Source: Candidatus Zhuqueibacterota bacterium (lineage in GTDB: Bacteria; Zhuqueibacterota; Zhuqueibacteria; Zhuqueibacterales; Geothermadaptataceae). From it: 64,000 nucleotides of DNA. Position numbers and translations under genes: made by a program. Below, piece after piece: positions 34,971 to 44,215 of this stretch (the stretch's first letter is position 1; each line of letters opens with the position of its first letter). The stretch is from the NCBI GenBank assembly GCA_030950365.1, contig JAUZRQ010000027.1, forward strand, positions 1 through 64,000. The letters are read 5' to 3'. The notes beneath the pieces were generated by a model, which did not search any database, was not told where the DNA came from, and saw only the letters and a list, made by a program, of their open reading frames with translations.

Positions 34971-35681
34971 ATGGATCGGTTTATTGGTAACATCGTGGAT
35001 TTCTTTGACGAAGAATCCCCGGAAGCCACGGAATTTCGTCGGTTGTACTCAAAATTGAAAAACATGTATGCCGGTCAAAATATAAAAAATCTCCTCATTA
35101 CCAGTTCGACCATTGGCGAGGGCAAAAGCACCACGGCAGCGTTACTGGCCTGTACGGTAGCACGCTACCGCGAAACTAAGACCATCTTGGTGGACTGCGA
35201 TTTGCGCCGGCCGCGGGTGCATCACCTATTCACCCTCAGCAAAGAGGATGGCGTCGCCGATGTGCTCACCGGCCGCAAGCGCCTGGATGCTTGCTTCAAG
35301 CAGAGTCCGCTGGAGAATCTCAAGATTCTGACCTCGGGTGGCATCGTGGATAATCCCACCGAGCTGTTCAACTCGCCGAAAATGAAAGACCTGTTCTCGG
35401 AGATTAAATTCTACTTTGATGCTGTGATCGTGGATAGTCCGCCCATCAACCCAGTGACCGATGCCCTGATTCTGGCACCGGAGATGGACGGCGCGTTGAT
35501 GGTGGTGAAGGCCGGGCAAACGCCGAAAGAGGTGGTACGGCGGGCAGTTGAGCTGATGCGAAATACCGGCGTGAATATTCTTGGGGTCATCGTCAACAAT
35601 ATGAAAGAAGTACTGCCGTACTATTACGATTATAAATACTACGGTTACGATTATTACGCCAAGAATATCAAGGCGGCGTGA
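34971..35681 (+). CDS. Capsular polysaccharide BY-kinase (CpsD/CapB-like tyrosine kinase)
   Basis: 236 residues, the length of a stand-alone CpsD/CapB protein. Walker A STIGEGKSTT, Walker A' ILVDCDLRRP and Walker B AVIVDSPP are all present. The C-terminus is a tyrosine cluster (YYYDYKYYGYDYY), the autophosphorylation tail of bacterial tyrosine kinases. It should act with the Wzz protein encoded upstream, which supplies the membrane part, to control polymerisation and export by phosphorylation cycles. Confidence 0.92.
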   Translation: MDRFIGNIVDFFDEESPEATEFRRLYSKLKNMYAGQNIKNLLITSSTIGEGKSTTAALLACTVARYRETKTILVDCDLRRPRVHHLFTLSKEDGVADVLTGRKRLDACFKQSPLENLKILTSGGIVDNPTELFNSPKMKDLFSEIKFYFDAVIVDSPPINPVTDALILAPEMDGALMVVKAGQTPKEVVRRAVELMRNTGVNILGVIVNNMKEVLPYYYDYKYYGYDYYAKNIKAA

Positions 35682-35834
35682 ACTGCATGCTCTTTCGTCA
35701 TACGCATTATGTCAAATATAGAAGATTTTACTGAATTCTATTCTGCAAACGCATGGCATGGGGGATAAAATTAATACGATTTTTCAGTTTTTTTTGAAAA
35801 TGAGGAATCAGACACGAATACACTGGAGGTATTG

Positions 35835-36791
35835 ATGGCAAGCTATTTGGTGACGGGTGGGGCTGGCTTCATTGGATCTAACCTCGTACATGAATTGGTG
35901 CGGCGAGGAGAACATGTTCGCGTTCTGGATGATCTTTCCACCGGACGTCCGGAAAACTTGCGCGGAATTCTGGATAAAATTGAATTCATCGAAGGTGATA
36001 TTTGCGATGAAGAAACGGTTCGCCGTGCCATGTACGGAATGGATTACGTGCTGCATCAGGCGGCCTTGCCATCGGTTCAGCGCTCGGTGAACAATCCGAT
36101 CGCTTCCAACCGAGTTAACGTCAACGGCACGTTGACCTTGCTGATGGCCGCACGGGAACAGAGGGTAAAACGCTTTGTCATCGCTTCCAGTTCGTCGGTT
36201 TACGGCGACACACCGGTTCTGCCCAAGGTTGAGGACATGCCAATCAATCCGCTGTCACCGTATGCGACTTCGAAGCTGGCGGCCGAAAAATATGCCATGA
36301 ATTTCTACAAGCTGTATGGCCTACCTACGGTTGCATTACGCTATTTCAACGTTTTTGGCCCGCGGCAAAATCCGAAATCGCAGTACGCGGCCGTGATTCC
36401 GAAATTCATCACCGCGATGCTGAAAGGCGAGTTGCCGGTGGTTTATGGCGATGGCGAGCAGTCGCGCGATTTTACCTTCATCGAGAATGTGGTGCAGGCG
36501 AATTTGCAGGCCTGCCATTCTGAAAAAGCGCCGGGCCATGTAGTAAATATTGCCTGTGGGCAGCGCTATAGCCTGAATGATTTGCTGCGCATGCTGGAGC
36601 GCGTGCTAGAGGTGCCGGCCAATGCCGTGTATGAGTCTCCCCGGCCCGGGGATGTGAAGCATTCGCTAGCCAGCATCGAGTTGGCCCGTGATGTGCTGGA
36701 TTATAAGCCACAGGTTTCTTTCGAGGAGGGACTGAGACGTACCGTGGCCTGGTATCAAGAAACCGTGCAAGAGACGTTTTCACTCGCCTAA
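35835..36791 (+). CDS. NAD-dependent nucleotide-sugar epimerase/dehydratase (SDR)
   Basis: 318 residues from ATG 35835, with ctggaggt 4 bases ahead. Extended short-chain dehydrogenase: TGGAGFIG NAD loop at the N-terminus, catalytic YxxxK in SPYATSKLAAEKY, serine-rich SSSSVYGD, and RYFNVFGPRQNP. It is close to UDP-GlcNAc/UDP-Glc C4-epimerases (WbpP/GalE type), so it probably prepares a nucleotide sugar for the polysaccharide. A 150-base gap separates it from the kinase gene, so it may have its own promoter. Confidence 0.88.
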   Translation: MASYLVTGGAGFIGSNLVHELVRRGEHVRVLDDLSTGRPENLRGILDKIEFIEGDICDEETVRRAMYGMDYVLHQAALPSVQRSVNNPIASNRVNVNGTLTLLMAAREQRVKRFVIASSSSVYGDTPVLPKVEDMPINPLSPYATSKLAAEKYAMNFYKLYGLPTVALRYFNVFGPRQNPKSQYAAVIPKFITAMLKGELPVVYGDGEQSRDFTFIENVVQANLQACHSEKAPGHVVNIACGQRYSLNDLLRMLERVLEVPANAVYESPRPGDVKHSLASIELARDVLDYKPQVSFEEGLRRTVAWYQETVQETFSLA

Positions 36792-36908
36792 ACACGGATC
36801 GACGTATCATGTTACAAGATTGGCGCAGGGAGGCACTAAGCAACATTGCCAACGGACCTGGCATCAACAGAGAAAGACTTCAAAGATCAACAGGTCACGA
36901 ATACATCC

Positions 36909-37838
36909 ATGAGCATTTTAAACGCGATATCTGTAGACGTCGAAGACTGGTTTCACGTTTCCCTATTTCGCCATTGCATTCGGCCAGGCGAATGGGATCG
37001 GCTGGAGAGCACCGTTGTTGCCAACGTCTGCCGAATCCTGAATTTGTTTTCCCGCTATAACGTTCGCGCCACGTTTTTTGTGCTGGGATGGGTGGCCGAG
37101 CGCTACCCTGAAATCGTGGTGGCCATTCAGGAGCAGGGCCATGAAATCGCCTCCCACGGATATCAGCATCAAATCATATACGAGCAAACCCGCGATGCGT
37201 TCTACCAGGATGTCAAACAGTCCATCGATATTCTGGAGAGCATTACCGGCGAGAAGGTGCGCGGCTACCGTGCACCCAGCTACTCCATCACCCGTTCTTC
37301 GCTCTGGGCCTGGGAGAAGCTCGTGGATCTGGGCCTGGAGTACGACTCCAGCGTGTTCCCCGTCCGGCATGATCTGTATGGCATCGCCGACGCCCCGCGG
37401 TTTCCATTCAAAATTAAAGTGAAAAACAAGGGCGAGCTCGTCGAATTCCCCATTTCGACGATTCGCATTCTGGGCAAAAATATCCCGATCGCGGGAGGCG
37501 GTTATTTGCGTCTGTATCCCTACTGTTTTTTTAAAAAGGGTATCGAGCAAATTAATGCCCAGGGCAACCCTGCCATTATCTATTTTCACCCATGGGAAAT
37601 CGATCCGCACATTCCACGTATCCCCGCGGGCAAACTCAAGCGCATTCGCCATTATGGCAACCTGGCCCTCACGGAAGAGAGGCTTGTTCAACTGCTGGAT
37701 AACTTTCGATTTGGTACGGTGCAGCAGGTATTGAAACAGACCTTTGATTTACCGCACTGGCCGGACGTTAAAGGCCCAACGGAAGACAATCAACGTAATG
37801 GCAAATATCAGGCTGCACTGGTACATGAAACGCTTTAA
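36909..37838 (+). CDS. XrtA-type polysaccharide deacetylase
   Basis: About 309 residues from ATG 36909; the frame is open from TTG 36846 but the conserved sequence begins at NAISVDVEDWFHV. A NodB-like polysaccharide deacetylase domain (ATFFVLGWVAERYPE, HEIASHGYQHQ metal-binding histidines, RGYRAPSYSI) is followed by the DUF3473 C-terminal region (YFHPWEIDP). This domain pair defines the subfamily found in XrtA/PEP-CTERM exopolysaccharide loci. It removes N-acetyl groups from the polymer. The next gene is the matching FemAB-like protein. No exosortase is seen. Confidence 0.88.
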   Translation: MSILNAISVDVEDWFHVSLFRHCIRPGEWDRLESTVVANVCRILNLFSRYNVRATFFVLGWVAERYPEIVVAIQEQGHEIASHGYQHQIIYEQTRDAFYQDVKQSIDILESITGEKVRGYRAPSYSITRSSLWAWEKLVDLGLEYDSSVFPVRHDLYGIADAPRFPFKIKVKNKGELVEFPISTIRILGKNIPIAGGGYLRLYPYCFFKKGIEQINAQGNPAIIYFHPWEIDPHIPRIPAGKLKRIRHYGNLALTEERLVQLLDNFRFGTVQQVLKQTFDLPHWPDVKGPTEDNQRNGKYQAALVHETL

Positions 37839-37857
37839 GCAAGGGATTGGATCAAGC

Positions 37858-38913
37858 ATGAGCCGGGTTACAACGTTACAATCCAATATACGGGTTGAGC
37901 AGTTAATGGAACCGACTTCTGGATGGGATGAGTTTATCCACCAGCATCCGGAGGGGAAGATTTATCATCTATCCTGCATCCATCGCGTCATCCGTCGCTC
38001 GTTTGGCCATCGAATATTTTATCTGGTCGCTCGTCGAAATGGCAGCATCGTGGGTGGACTGCCGATCGTGCACATGAAAAGCCGTCTTTTCGGCAATTTT
38101 ATGGTTTCCTTGCCATTTTTTAATTATGGCGGCCTGTGTGCCGACGATCCAGAGGTGAAACGTGCTCTTTTGCAGCAAGCCATCCGGATCGCTAGCGCCG
38201 AGTCTGTAAATTATCTGGAACTGCGGCATATCGAACCGCAATTCCAAAATCTGGCCTGCAAATCTCACAAAGTGGCCATGCTGCTGGATTTGCCACAGCA
38301 TCCTGAAATGCTATGGAATGGATTCAAATCCAAGCTGCGTAGCCAGATCCGACGACCCCAGAAGGAAGGCATTCAGGTCAAAGTGGCTAAATACGAACTG
38401 CTGGATGATTTTTATCGCGTCTTTTCCGTAAACATGCGTGATTTGGGAACGCCGGTGTATTCCAAAAACCTGTTTGCCAACATGCTGAAATACTGTCATA
38501 AGAATGCCTGGATCGTGGTAGCGTACAAAGACAGGACTCCCCTGGCTGCTGGTTTTCTATTGGGCTACAAAGGCGTCATGGAAATTCCGTGGGCGTCGTC
38601 GTTGCGCAAATACAACCGTCTGGCGGCCAACATGCTCATGTATTGGCATGCACTCAAGTTTGCCATCGAACAGGGCTATAATAAATTTGATTTCGGCCGT
38701 AGCTCACCCGATTCGGGAACCTTCCGCTTCAAGCGGCAGTGGGGCGCCGAACCCGTGCCCCTGAACTGGGAATACTGGCTGGCGAATGGCACGGCCATCC
38801 CGGATATGAGTCCGCAAAACGGCCGGTTCCAACTGGCCATCCGGCTGTGGCAGAAGCTGCCGCTGAGCGTCACGCGCATTGTCGGACCATCAATCGTGCG
38901 TAACATTCCCTGA
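37858..38913 (+). CDS. FemAB-like GNAT-fold protein of XrtA-type exopolysaccharide loci
   Basis: About 351 residues from ATG 37858; the frame is open further upstream but overlaps the deacetylase gene. FemAB/GNAT-type acyltransferase fold: an N-terminal half with a YHLSCIHRVIRRSFGH-like motif and a C-terminal half with AAGFLLG and RSSPDSGTFRFKRQWGAEP. That last stretch is typical of the FemAB family associated with XrtA/PEP-CTERM loci. Homologues transfer aminoacyl or acyl groups; the substrate here is unknown, probably a residue on the polysaccharide or its lipid carrier. Confidence 0.8.
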   Translation: MSRVTTLQSNIRVEQLMEPTSGWDEFIHQHPEGKIYHLSCIHRVIRRSFGHRIFYLVARRNGSIVGGLPIVHMKSRLFGNFMVSLPFFNYGGLCADDPEVKRALLQQAIRIASAESVNYLELRHIEPQFQNLACKSHKVAMLLDLPQHPEMLWNGFKSKLRSQIRRPQKEGIQVKVAKYELLDDFYRVFSVNMRDLGTPVYSKNLFANMLKYCHKNAWIVVAYKDRTPLAAGFLLGYKGVMEIPWASSLRKYNRLAANMLMYWHALKFAIEQGYNKFDFGRSSPDSGTFRFKRQWGAEPVPLNWEYWLANGTAIPDMSPQNGRFQLAIRLWQKLPLSVTRIVGPSIVRNIP

Positions 38914-38921
38914 GGCAAACC

Positions 38922-40067
38922 ATGGACGTGCTATTCTGGGCAGGCATCGCTTTGATCGTCTATGTTTACGCCGGCTATCCGTTGCTGCTGTTGCTGCTCA
39001 ACAGCGTCCGTGGTGGGCGGGCGGTGCGGCGTGCGAACATCGAGCCGGACGTGACCCTGATCATTTCGGCATACAATGAAGAAGATGTGATTGCCCGCAA
39101 GCTGGACAATTCGCTCCATTTAGACTATCCTGCTAAAAAACTGGAAATTCTTGTCGTTTCCGACGCCTCGACCGATAAAACGGATGACATTGTGCGGCAG
39201 TATGCCGATCGCGGCGTGCGGCTATTGCGCATGCCCGAGCGCGGCGGCAAAACAGTGGGCTTGAATGCGGCCGTGCCGCAGGCCCGGGGCGAAATCATCA
39301 TTTTTTCCGATGCCAACGCGCTGTACGACCGGAAGGTGGTGCGCAACATGGTGCGCAATTTCGCCGATCCGGAGGTGGGCGTGGTCACCGGCGAATCGCG
39401 CTACCTGATCGAGGACGGCGATACCTCTACCGAGAGCGAAAACCTGTACTGGCGCTATGAATTGATGCTGAAAAAACTGGAGAGCGCGCTGGGCTCGGTC
39501 GTCGGCGGCGATGGCGCGATTTACGCCATCCGCAAATCGCTGTACCGGCCCATGCAGCCGTCGGATTTGTCTGATTTCGTCAACCCGCTGCAGATCGTGG
39601 CGCAGGGTTACCGCAACGTGTATGAGCCCGAGGCGTTCAGCTACGAGAAGGGTGGGGAGAGTTTCGAAAAAGAATTTCGCCGCAAGGTGCGCATCGTCAA
39701 CCGCGCCTGGCGCGGCATGGTGAGCATGCGCCGGGTGCTCAATCCGTTCCGGTACGGTTGGTTCGCCGTGCAGGCGTGGTCGCACAAAGTGCTGCGCTGG
39801 TGGGTGCCGGCGTTCATGGCGATGGTGCTGTTCGCCAACCTTATGCTGCTGGGGACGCATCCGTTTTATCAGGCCAGTCTCTTGCTGCAGGGCCTGTTTT
39901 ACGGCCTGGCTGTCATCGGCTCGGCGCGCCGCTCGACAAGGCCCATGAGCCGGCTGGTGTACATTCCGTATTACTTCTGTCTCGTGAACTGGGCCAGCCT
40001 GCGCGGTATCATCGAAAATTATTTTGGCCGAACCTATACCACCTGGGAAACGGTGCGGCAGCAATAA
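38922..40067 (+). CDS. Family 2 glycosyltransferase (membrane)
   Basis: 381 residues. One membrane helix at the N-terminus (about 5-25). The GT-A domain has LIISAYNEEDVIARKLDN, VVSDASTDKTDDI and DANALYDRKVVR, followed by GGDGAIYAIRK. Two or three hydrophobic helices lie toward the C-terminus. Layout as in processive or lipid-linked GT2 enzymes that add sugars to the growing repeat unit or chain. It begins 8 bases after the FemAB-like gene. Confidence 0.9.
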   Translation: MDVLFWAGIALIVYVYAGYPLLLLLLNSVRGGRAVRRANIEPDVTLIISAYNEEDVIARKLDNSLHLDYPAKKLEILVVSDASTDKTDDIVRQYADRGVRLLRMPERGGKTVGLNAAVPQARGEIIIFSDANALYDRKVVRNMVRNFADPEVGVVTGESRYLIEDGDTSTESENLYWRYELMLKKLESALGSVVGGDGAIYAIRKSLYRPMQPSDLSDFVNPLQIVAQGYRNVYEPEAFSYEKGGESFEKEFRRKVRIVNRAWRGMVSMRRVLNPFRYGWFAVQAWSHKVLRWWVPAFMAMVLFANLMLLGTHPFYQASLLLQGLFYGLAVIGSARRSTRPMSRLVYIPYYFCLVNWASLRGIIENYFGRTYTTWETVRQQ

Positions 40068-40114
40068 GGAACTTTTCGGCCAACTGAGGATCGCTTTGAA
40101 AGGGATTTCAACCG

Positions 40115-41224
40115 ATGGCTTTGCGTTCATTTAAAATGCGGTTGTCGCATGCGTTCAAGGTGCTGTTTTTGTATTGCGGAGTTTTTGCCATCATCCGTCG
40201 GTTCCTGCCGAATCCGCGTGTCGCCATCCTGCGTTACCACGCCGTGGTCGATCCCGATCAAAGCGATTATGCCAGTCCGCTGATCTGTATTTCGCCGCGA
40301 GACTTCGAGCGCCATGTGCGCTATTTTGCCAGCCGTTACCGCGTGCTTTCGCTGGACGAGGTGATCGACGCCTTTCAAAACGGCCGGCCGCTGCCGCGCA
40401 ACAGCGTGGTGTTCACGTTCGATGACGGCTACGCGGACAATCTTCCGGCCGCACATATCCTGAAACAATACAATGCCACCGGCACGTTTTACCTCACCGC
40501 CGCGTGTATCGACCGGCAGGAACCTTTCTGGCTGTTCGAGGTGACCCATTTGCCGTTAAAAACACAGAAATCGGTTCTGCGAATCAAGCTCGAGGGACAG
40601 ACCGAACGGCTGCCGCTGGAAAACCGGCAGCAACGCTGGCGGGCGGTTCGCCGGCTGGTGACGCTGATCAAGAGTCATGATCTGGTCACAAGGGAGGCGA
40701 TCCGCAAGCAGGTGCGCGAGCAACTGGCCGGTGCGGATTACCAGCAGCGAGCAGAGACGGTGATGCTGAACTGGACGCAGGTGCGCGAAATGATGGACCT
40801 GGGTATGACCATCGGCGCGCACACGCTGACGCACCTGAACCTGCCCAACGCCGATCCGGAAGACGCCCGGCGGGAAATCCGTGACGGCAAAACGCTACTG
40901 GAAGACCGGCTCGGCATTCACGTGCGGCATTTTTCGTATCCCAATTCCGGGCCGTACAAATACTACACCGGGGCCGTGCGCCAGATGGTCGAAGAGAGCG
41001 GCTACGTTTCTGCCGTAACCAGCTATGCCGGTTTCGCCAGCGCAGAGGATGACCGCTTCAAGTTGCATCGCGTGCGCACCGTGCCCTCCCTGGCCGAAAC
41101 CGTGGCCGAAATCGAATGGAGCAAACTGAAGGCGTTTTTCACCAAAAGAAAAAGGGAACCACAAAACAACAAAGGACACCAAGAAAAAGCGCAGATAGTC
41201 CCGATGAGCGATGAAATTAAGTAA
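40115..41224 (+). CDS. Polysaccharide deacetylase family protein
   Basis: 369 residues. NodB homology domain with RYHAVV, the FTFDDGYADN metal-binding motif, GTFYLTAA and IGAHTLTHLNL (metal histidines), and HFSYPNSGPY. An inserted helical stretch of about 60 residues lies between the first and second motifs, as in many large bacterial carbohydrate deacetylases. A weak hydrophobic N-terminal segment (about 8-25) may anchor it. It is the second deacetylase of this locus and differs from the XrtA-type enzyme. The last 25 residues are Lys/Gln-rich and low in complexity. Confidence 0.85.
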   Translation: MALRSFKMRLSHAFKVLFLYCGVFAIIRRFLPNPRVAILRYHAVVDPDQSDYASPLICISPRDFERHVRYFASRYRVLSLDEVIDAFQNGRPLPRNSVVFTFDDGYADNLPAAHILKQYNATGTFYLTAACIDRQEPFWLFEVTHLPLKTQKSVLRIKLEGQTERLPLENRQQRWRAVRRLVTLIKSHDLVTREAIRKQVREQLAGADYQQRAETVMLNWTQVREMMDLGMTIGAHTLTHLNLPNADPEDARREIRDGKTLLEDRLGIHVRHFSYPNSGPYKYYTGAVRQMVEESGYVSAVTSYAGFASAEDDRFKLHRVRTVPSLAETVAEIEWSKLKAFFTKRKREPQNNKGHQEKAQIVPMSDEIK

Positions 41225-41364
41225 AGCCACGGATTGACGCGGATCGAACACGGATTTGCCAATACTTTGCTTTTGGGGATGTTCGAAAGGCTCTGTTTTC
41301 TAAAAGCCATTTTTAAAATATTCACCAGCATGTTTGAGCTTTTTGCCAGATTTTTCAAATAAGG

Positions 41365-41389
41365 TCAGCGAGCTCAGCGCCTCTGCGAG
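41365..41389 (-). repeat. Inverted copy of dispersed 25-bp repeat
   Basis: The reverse complement of 41365-41389 matches 4777-4801 at 24 of 25 positions, and the A-rich flank (ccaaaaaa...) also matches. A third, poorer copy lies around 44838-44870. All are intergenic. The flanking 41225-41475 also carries a ccacggattgacgcgg block of a second common intergenic repeat. Confidence 0.6.
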
Positions 41390-41475
41390 AGGTTTTATTT
41401 TTTGGATATCCTGAAGTGCCTGAACCGTTTTTTTAAACCCGGCGCCTTTTTTGCAATTGCGGTCAAAACAAAATC

Positions 41476-42834
41476 ATGACCCGAGAAAAGAAAAACCTGC
41501 TTCTCATCAGCGCGAATTTTCCACCAGTGAGCACCAGCGGCGTGCACCGCATGATCCGCATCGTGCGCTATTTGCACGAGATGGGCGTGCAAATCACCGT
41601 GCTGACCGCCGATGAGAAAACGCTCACCAAGAGCTTCAAATACGACGACGGGCTGCTCGAAAAGCTGCCGCCGGACATCGAAGTGGTGCGCGTGCCGGCG
41701 TTTCAGGGCATCAAACGGTTGCTCGATTTGAAAAACCGGGTGCGCGCCAGTAACGGCGACCCGCGAAGCACGATGGCCGCAACGGCGTCAAAGCGTCCGT
41801 CACCAAATGGCAAAAAGCAAAAATCGCTGCTCCGGCGCACGTTCGATGCCATCACCCTCAATTTGAATTCGCCGGACAATTACGCCATGTGGATCGTCCC
41901 GGCCATTCGCGAGGGGCGGCGGCTCATCGCCGAGCGCGGTATTCGCAATATCCTGTCCAGCAGTCCGCCGGGCAGCGCCCATATGGTGGCCTACTATTTG
42001 AAAAAGCAAACTGGCGTGCACTGGATCGCCGATTTCCGCGATCCCTGGGCCAAAAAAGAGTGGCGCAACCCGGAAATGACCGCCTTCAAGCGCCGCGTCA
42101 ATATGCGCTACGAAGCCAAAACCCTGCGCAGCGCCGACCGTATCATCATGAACACGCCGGAGATGCTGGACATTTACCTGCAGGCCATGCCCGAGCTGGC
42201 GCAGCGTGCGGAGGTGGTGCCCAACGGCTACGATCCGGCCGATTATCAGATGCTGCCATCGCCGCCGTCGCGCAACGGCGGACCGTTTTGCCTGCTGCAC
42301 ACCGGCACGCTGTACCGCGGCCGATCGCCGGTGCCGTTTTTGCGGGCCTGGGGCGAGGCCGTGCGCTCCGGCTGCATGCCGAAATCGGCCATGCGGGTGA
42401 AGTTCGTCGGCAGCGTGAGCAACTTTGCGGCCGAGATCGAAGCACTGAGCCGGGAGTACGGGCTGGGCGACTGGCTCGAGCTCGTGCCGCCGGTGCCGCA
42501 CCAGCAGTGCCTGGTTGAAATGACCCGGGCCGATGCGCTGTTGTTGCTGCAGCCGGGCACGCGCATTCAAATTCCCGCCAAAATTTACGAATACATCGCC
42601 GTGCGCAAGCCGATCTTTGCCATCAGTCCACCCGGGGTGATCAGCCGCATGATGCAGGAATACAACCTCGGTTGGTGGGCCGATGCCGACGATATCGATC
42701 AAATCCGCGAGGCGCTGCTTGACATGGCGCAGTTTTTCAAATCGCAGCAGGGCCACTGGCCGATCAACGCGTCCGTGCTCGAGGCGTTCGACGGCCGGCG
42801 GCTGGTGCAGCAGATTGGCGCGATGCTGGTGTAA
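41476..42834 (+). CDS. Glycosyltransferase (GT4-like, GT-B fold)
   Basis: 452 residues. GT-B fold with an N-terminal domain beginning NLLLISANFPPVSTSGVHRM and WIADFRDPWAKK, then the donor domain with VPNGYDPADY, HTGTLYRGRSP and KIYEYIAVRKPIFAI. The glutamate in KIYEY is the usual nucleotide-sugar contact. A short Lys/Ser-rich insertion lies around residues 93-117. Homologues add sugars to lipid-linked intermediates in O-antigen or capsule synthesis. It is separated from the deacetylase by 250 bases of repeat-rich sequence. Confidence 0.88.
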   Translation: MTREKKNLLLISANFPPVSTSGVHRMIRIVRYLHEMGVQITVLTADEKTLTKSFKYDDGLLEKLPPDIEVVRVPAFQGIKRLLDLKNRVRASNGDPRSTMAATASKRPSPNGKKQKSLLRRTFDAITLNLNSPDNYAMWIVPAIREGRRLIAERGIRNILSSSPPGSAHMVAYYLKKQTGVHWIADFRDPWAKKEWRNPEMTAFKRRVNMRYEAKTLRSADRIIMNTPEMLDIYLQAMPELAQRAEVVPNGYDPADYQMLPSPPSRNGGPFCLLHTGTLYRGRSPVPFLRAWGEAVRSGCMPKSAMRVKFVGSVSNFAAEIEALSREYGLGDWLELVPPVPHQQCLVEMTRADALLLLQPGTRIQIPAKIYEYIAVRKPIFAISPPGVISRMMQEYNLGWWADADDIDQIREALLDMAQFFKSQQGHWPINASVLEAFDGRRLVQQIGAMLV

Positions 42835-42984
42835 GGTTGATTGAAAATAGATACCAGACACCTTCAATGTGCCGCGTGTTTGAGAAATCCGGGACGCGAC
42901 ACCTGGATCCCACGGATAGAAGCGGTCCCCGACCGCCGAATGATCCGGAATGTGGAGCTTCCCAATTGCGATGAATGGCAAAAG

Positions 42985-43011
42985 CACCAGGCACCTCCGA
43001 GGTGCCTGGTG
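42985..43011. repeat. 27-base palindrome
   Basis: caccaggcacctc, one central base, then gaggtgcctggtg: a perfect inverted repeat between two polysaccharide genes. A half-site (accagacaccttc) occurs at 42853-42865. It resembles dispersed ggtgcctgg palindromes. It has no T-run, so it is more likely a repeat than a terminator. Confidence 0.7.
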
Positions 43012-43059
43012 TCCGAGATGCTTCAGGGATGAACCGTGGCTGTTGAGAGGAAAGGGATC

Positions 43060-43569
43060 ATGTGGAAAAAGGTCTTTAAAGTCTTATTTAGCTTTTCAAC
43101 CTGGAAATGGTTTTTCCGCTTTCTCGAGTTTTACCACAAAGTCAACGGCGACGCCATCCGGCGTCTGGGCAGCGTGGGCAAAGGGACCTGGATCGAGCCC
43201 ACGGCCAAAATCACCAACCCGGAAAACGTGTTCATCGGCAAAAATTGCCACATCAATCACCTGGCCTGCCTGCAGCCGGGCAGGGCGAAGATTGTTATCG
43301 GTGACAATCTTTTGATGGGACCGGGCACGATGCTGTTCGCGTCCAACTACCGGCTCGCGCCGGACCAACCCATCCGCAAGCAGCCGTCGGTTTACAAGGA
43401 TATCGTCATCGGCAATGATGTGTGGCTGGGCTCCAATGTGGTGGTCACCGCCGGCGTCACCATCGGCGACGGCTCGGTCATCGCGGCGGGGTCGGTGGTC
43501 ACCAAAGACATTCCGCCGTACACCATTGCCGGCGGCATCCCGGCCAAGCCGTTGAAAAAGCGGGAGTAG
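43060..43569 (+). CDS. Hexapeptide-repeat acyltransferase (LbH, WcaF/CapG-like)
   Basis: 169 residues from ATG 43060 (aggaaaggga just ahead). Left-handed beta-helix repeats from about residue 40 ([52 protein letters not shown]). The ending [17 protein letters not shown] is typical of sugar O-acetyltransferases. It probably O-acetylates the polysaccharide made by this locus. It is the last gene of the + strand capsule region. Confidence 0.9.
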   Translation: MWKKVFKVLFSFSTWKWFFRFLEFYHKVNGDAIRRLGSVGKGTWIEPTAKITNPENVFIGKNCHINHLACLQPGRAKIVIGDNLLMGPGTMLFASNYRLAPDQPIRKQPSVYKDIVIGNDVWLGSNVVVTAGVTIGDGSVIAAGSVVTKDIPPYTIAGGIPAKPLKKRE

Positions 43570-43836
43570 CCGGGCAACCGAATCAGTCGATTTTCATGGA
43601 TTTCGCCACGGATGGAGGCTGCCACTCTGGCAGGGCTTCCGGCCCTGTTAGAGTTAAGGAAGCCTTACTTTTGCATTTCGAGCAAAAACGCATTCCGCGA
43701 CCACCGATTTCACAGATGGACACTGATGATTGAAACGCCACGGATTGGTGCAGATTGACGCGAATGGTTAATAGGTATTGCGGCTAGGGGAATAATGGCT
43801 GAGAACTACTGCAAAATGAACAGCTTTATTCTCGGG
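43570..43836. other. Non-coding spacer with dispersed repeat fragments
   Basis: No gene is supported. It includes a gccacggattggtgcagat block around 43738-43757, related to the one around 41227, and an imperfect inverted stretch around 43620-43650 (gcaggg/ccctg). Confidence 0.4.
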
Positions 43837-44215
43837 TTAGCGGGCTACAACAAAATCCCTGATTTCGTTTGCATATTTTAAGGCAAGATTCATATCACTT
43901 TTATTGACATCCATTGGAAAGGGATAGCCGGACGGCTACGCCAAAGTCGGTTAAAAATAGACATGCGTTTTCCAGTTGTGCAAAATTCTTGTTATGCTTC
44001 TGGCACTTCTTATTCAATAAAACAAGATCATGTGTTTTTTGAATGCCTTCTCCGCGAGAAGCGAGAAATCGTTTTAAATATTTTTCGGCAGCTTGCTGAC
44101 AATGATAGCAAATAATTTCAATCGGTGTGGGAACCATCGTCTTCAAATATTCAGCAGCCGATAAATCCATGTCTGCGAACTTATACCATTCCTTTGCAAT
44201 CGCTTCGCTATCCAT
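43837..44215 (-). pseudogene. HEPN-domain protein, frameshifted
   Basis: The frame from ATG 44215 reads a HEPN domain: CYHCQQAAEKYLKRFL, then SRGEGIQKTHDL, then FLTDFGVAVR. It stops at 43901 after a sequence (LSLSNGCQ) that does not fit the family. One base is extra near 43926-43931. Removing it restores RYPFPMDVNKSDMN and LALKYANEIRDFVVAR and ends at a stop at 43837-43839, giving a normal length of about 125 residues. HEPN proteins paired with MNT nucleotidyltransferases form toxin-antitoxin modules in which HEPN is a ribonuclease (R-x4-6-H motif). It overlaps the MNT gene by 8 bases. The frameshift may be real or an assembly error. Confidence 0.8.
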
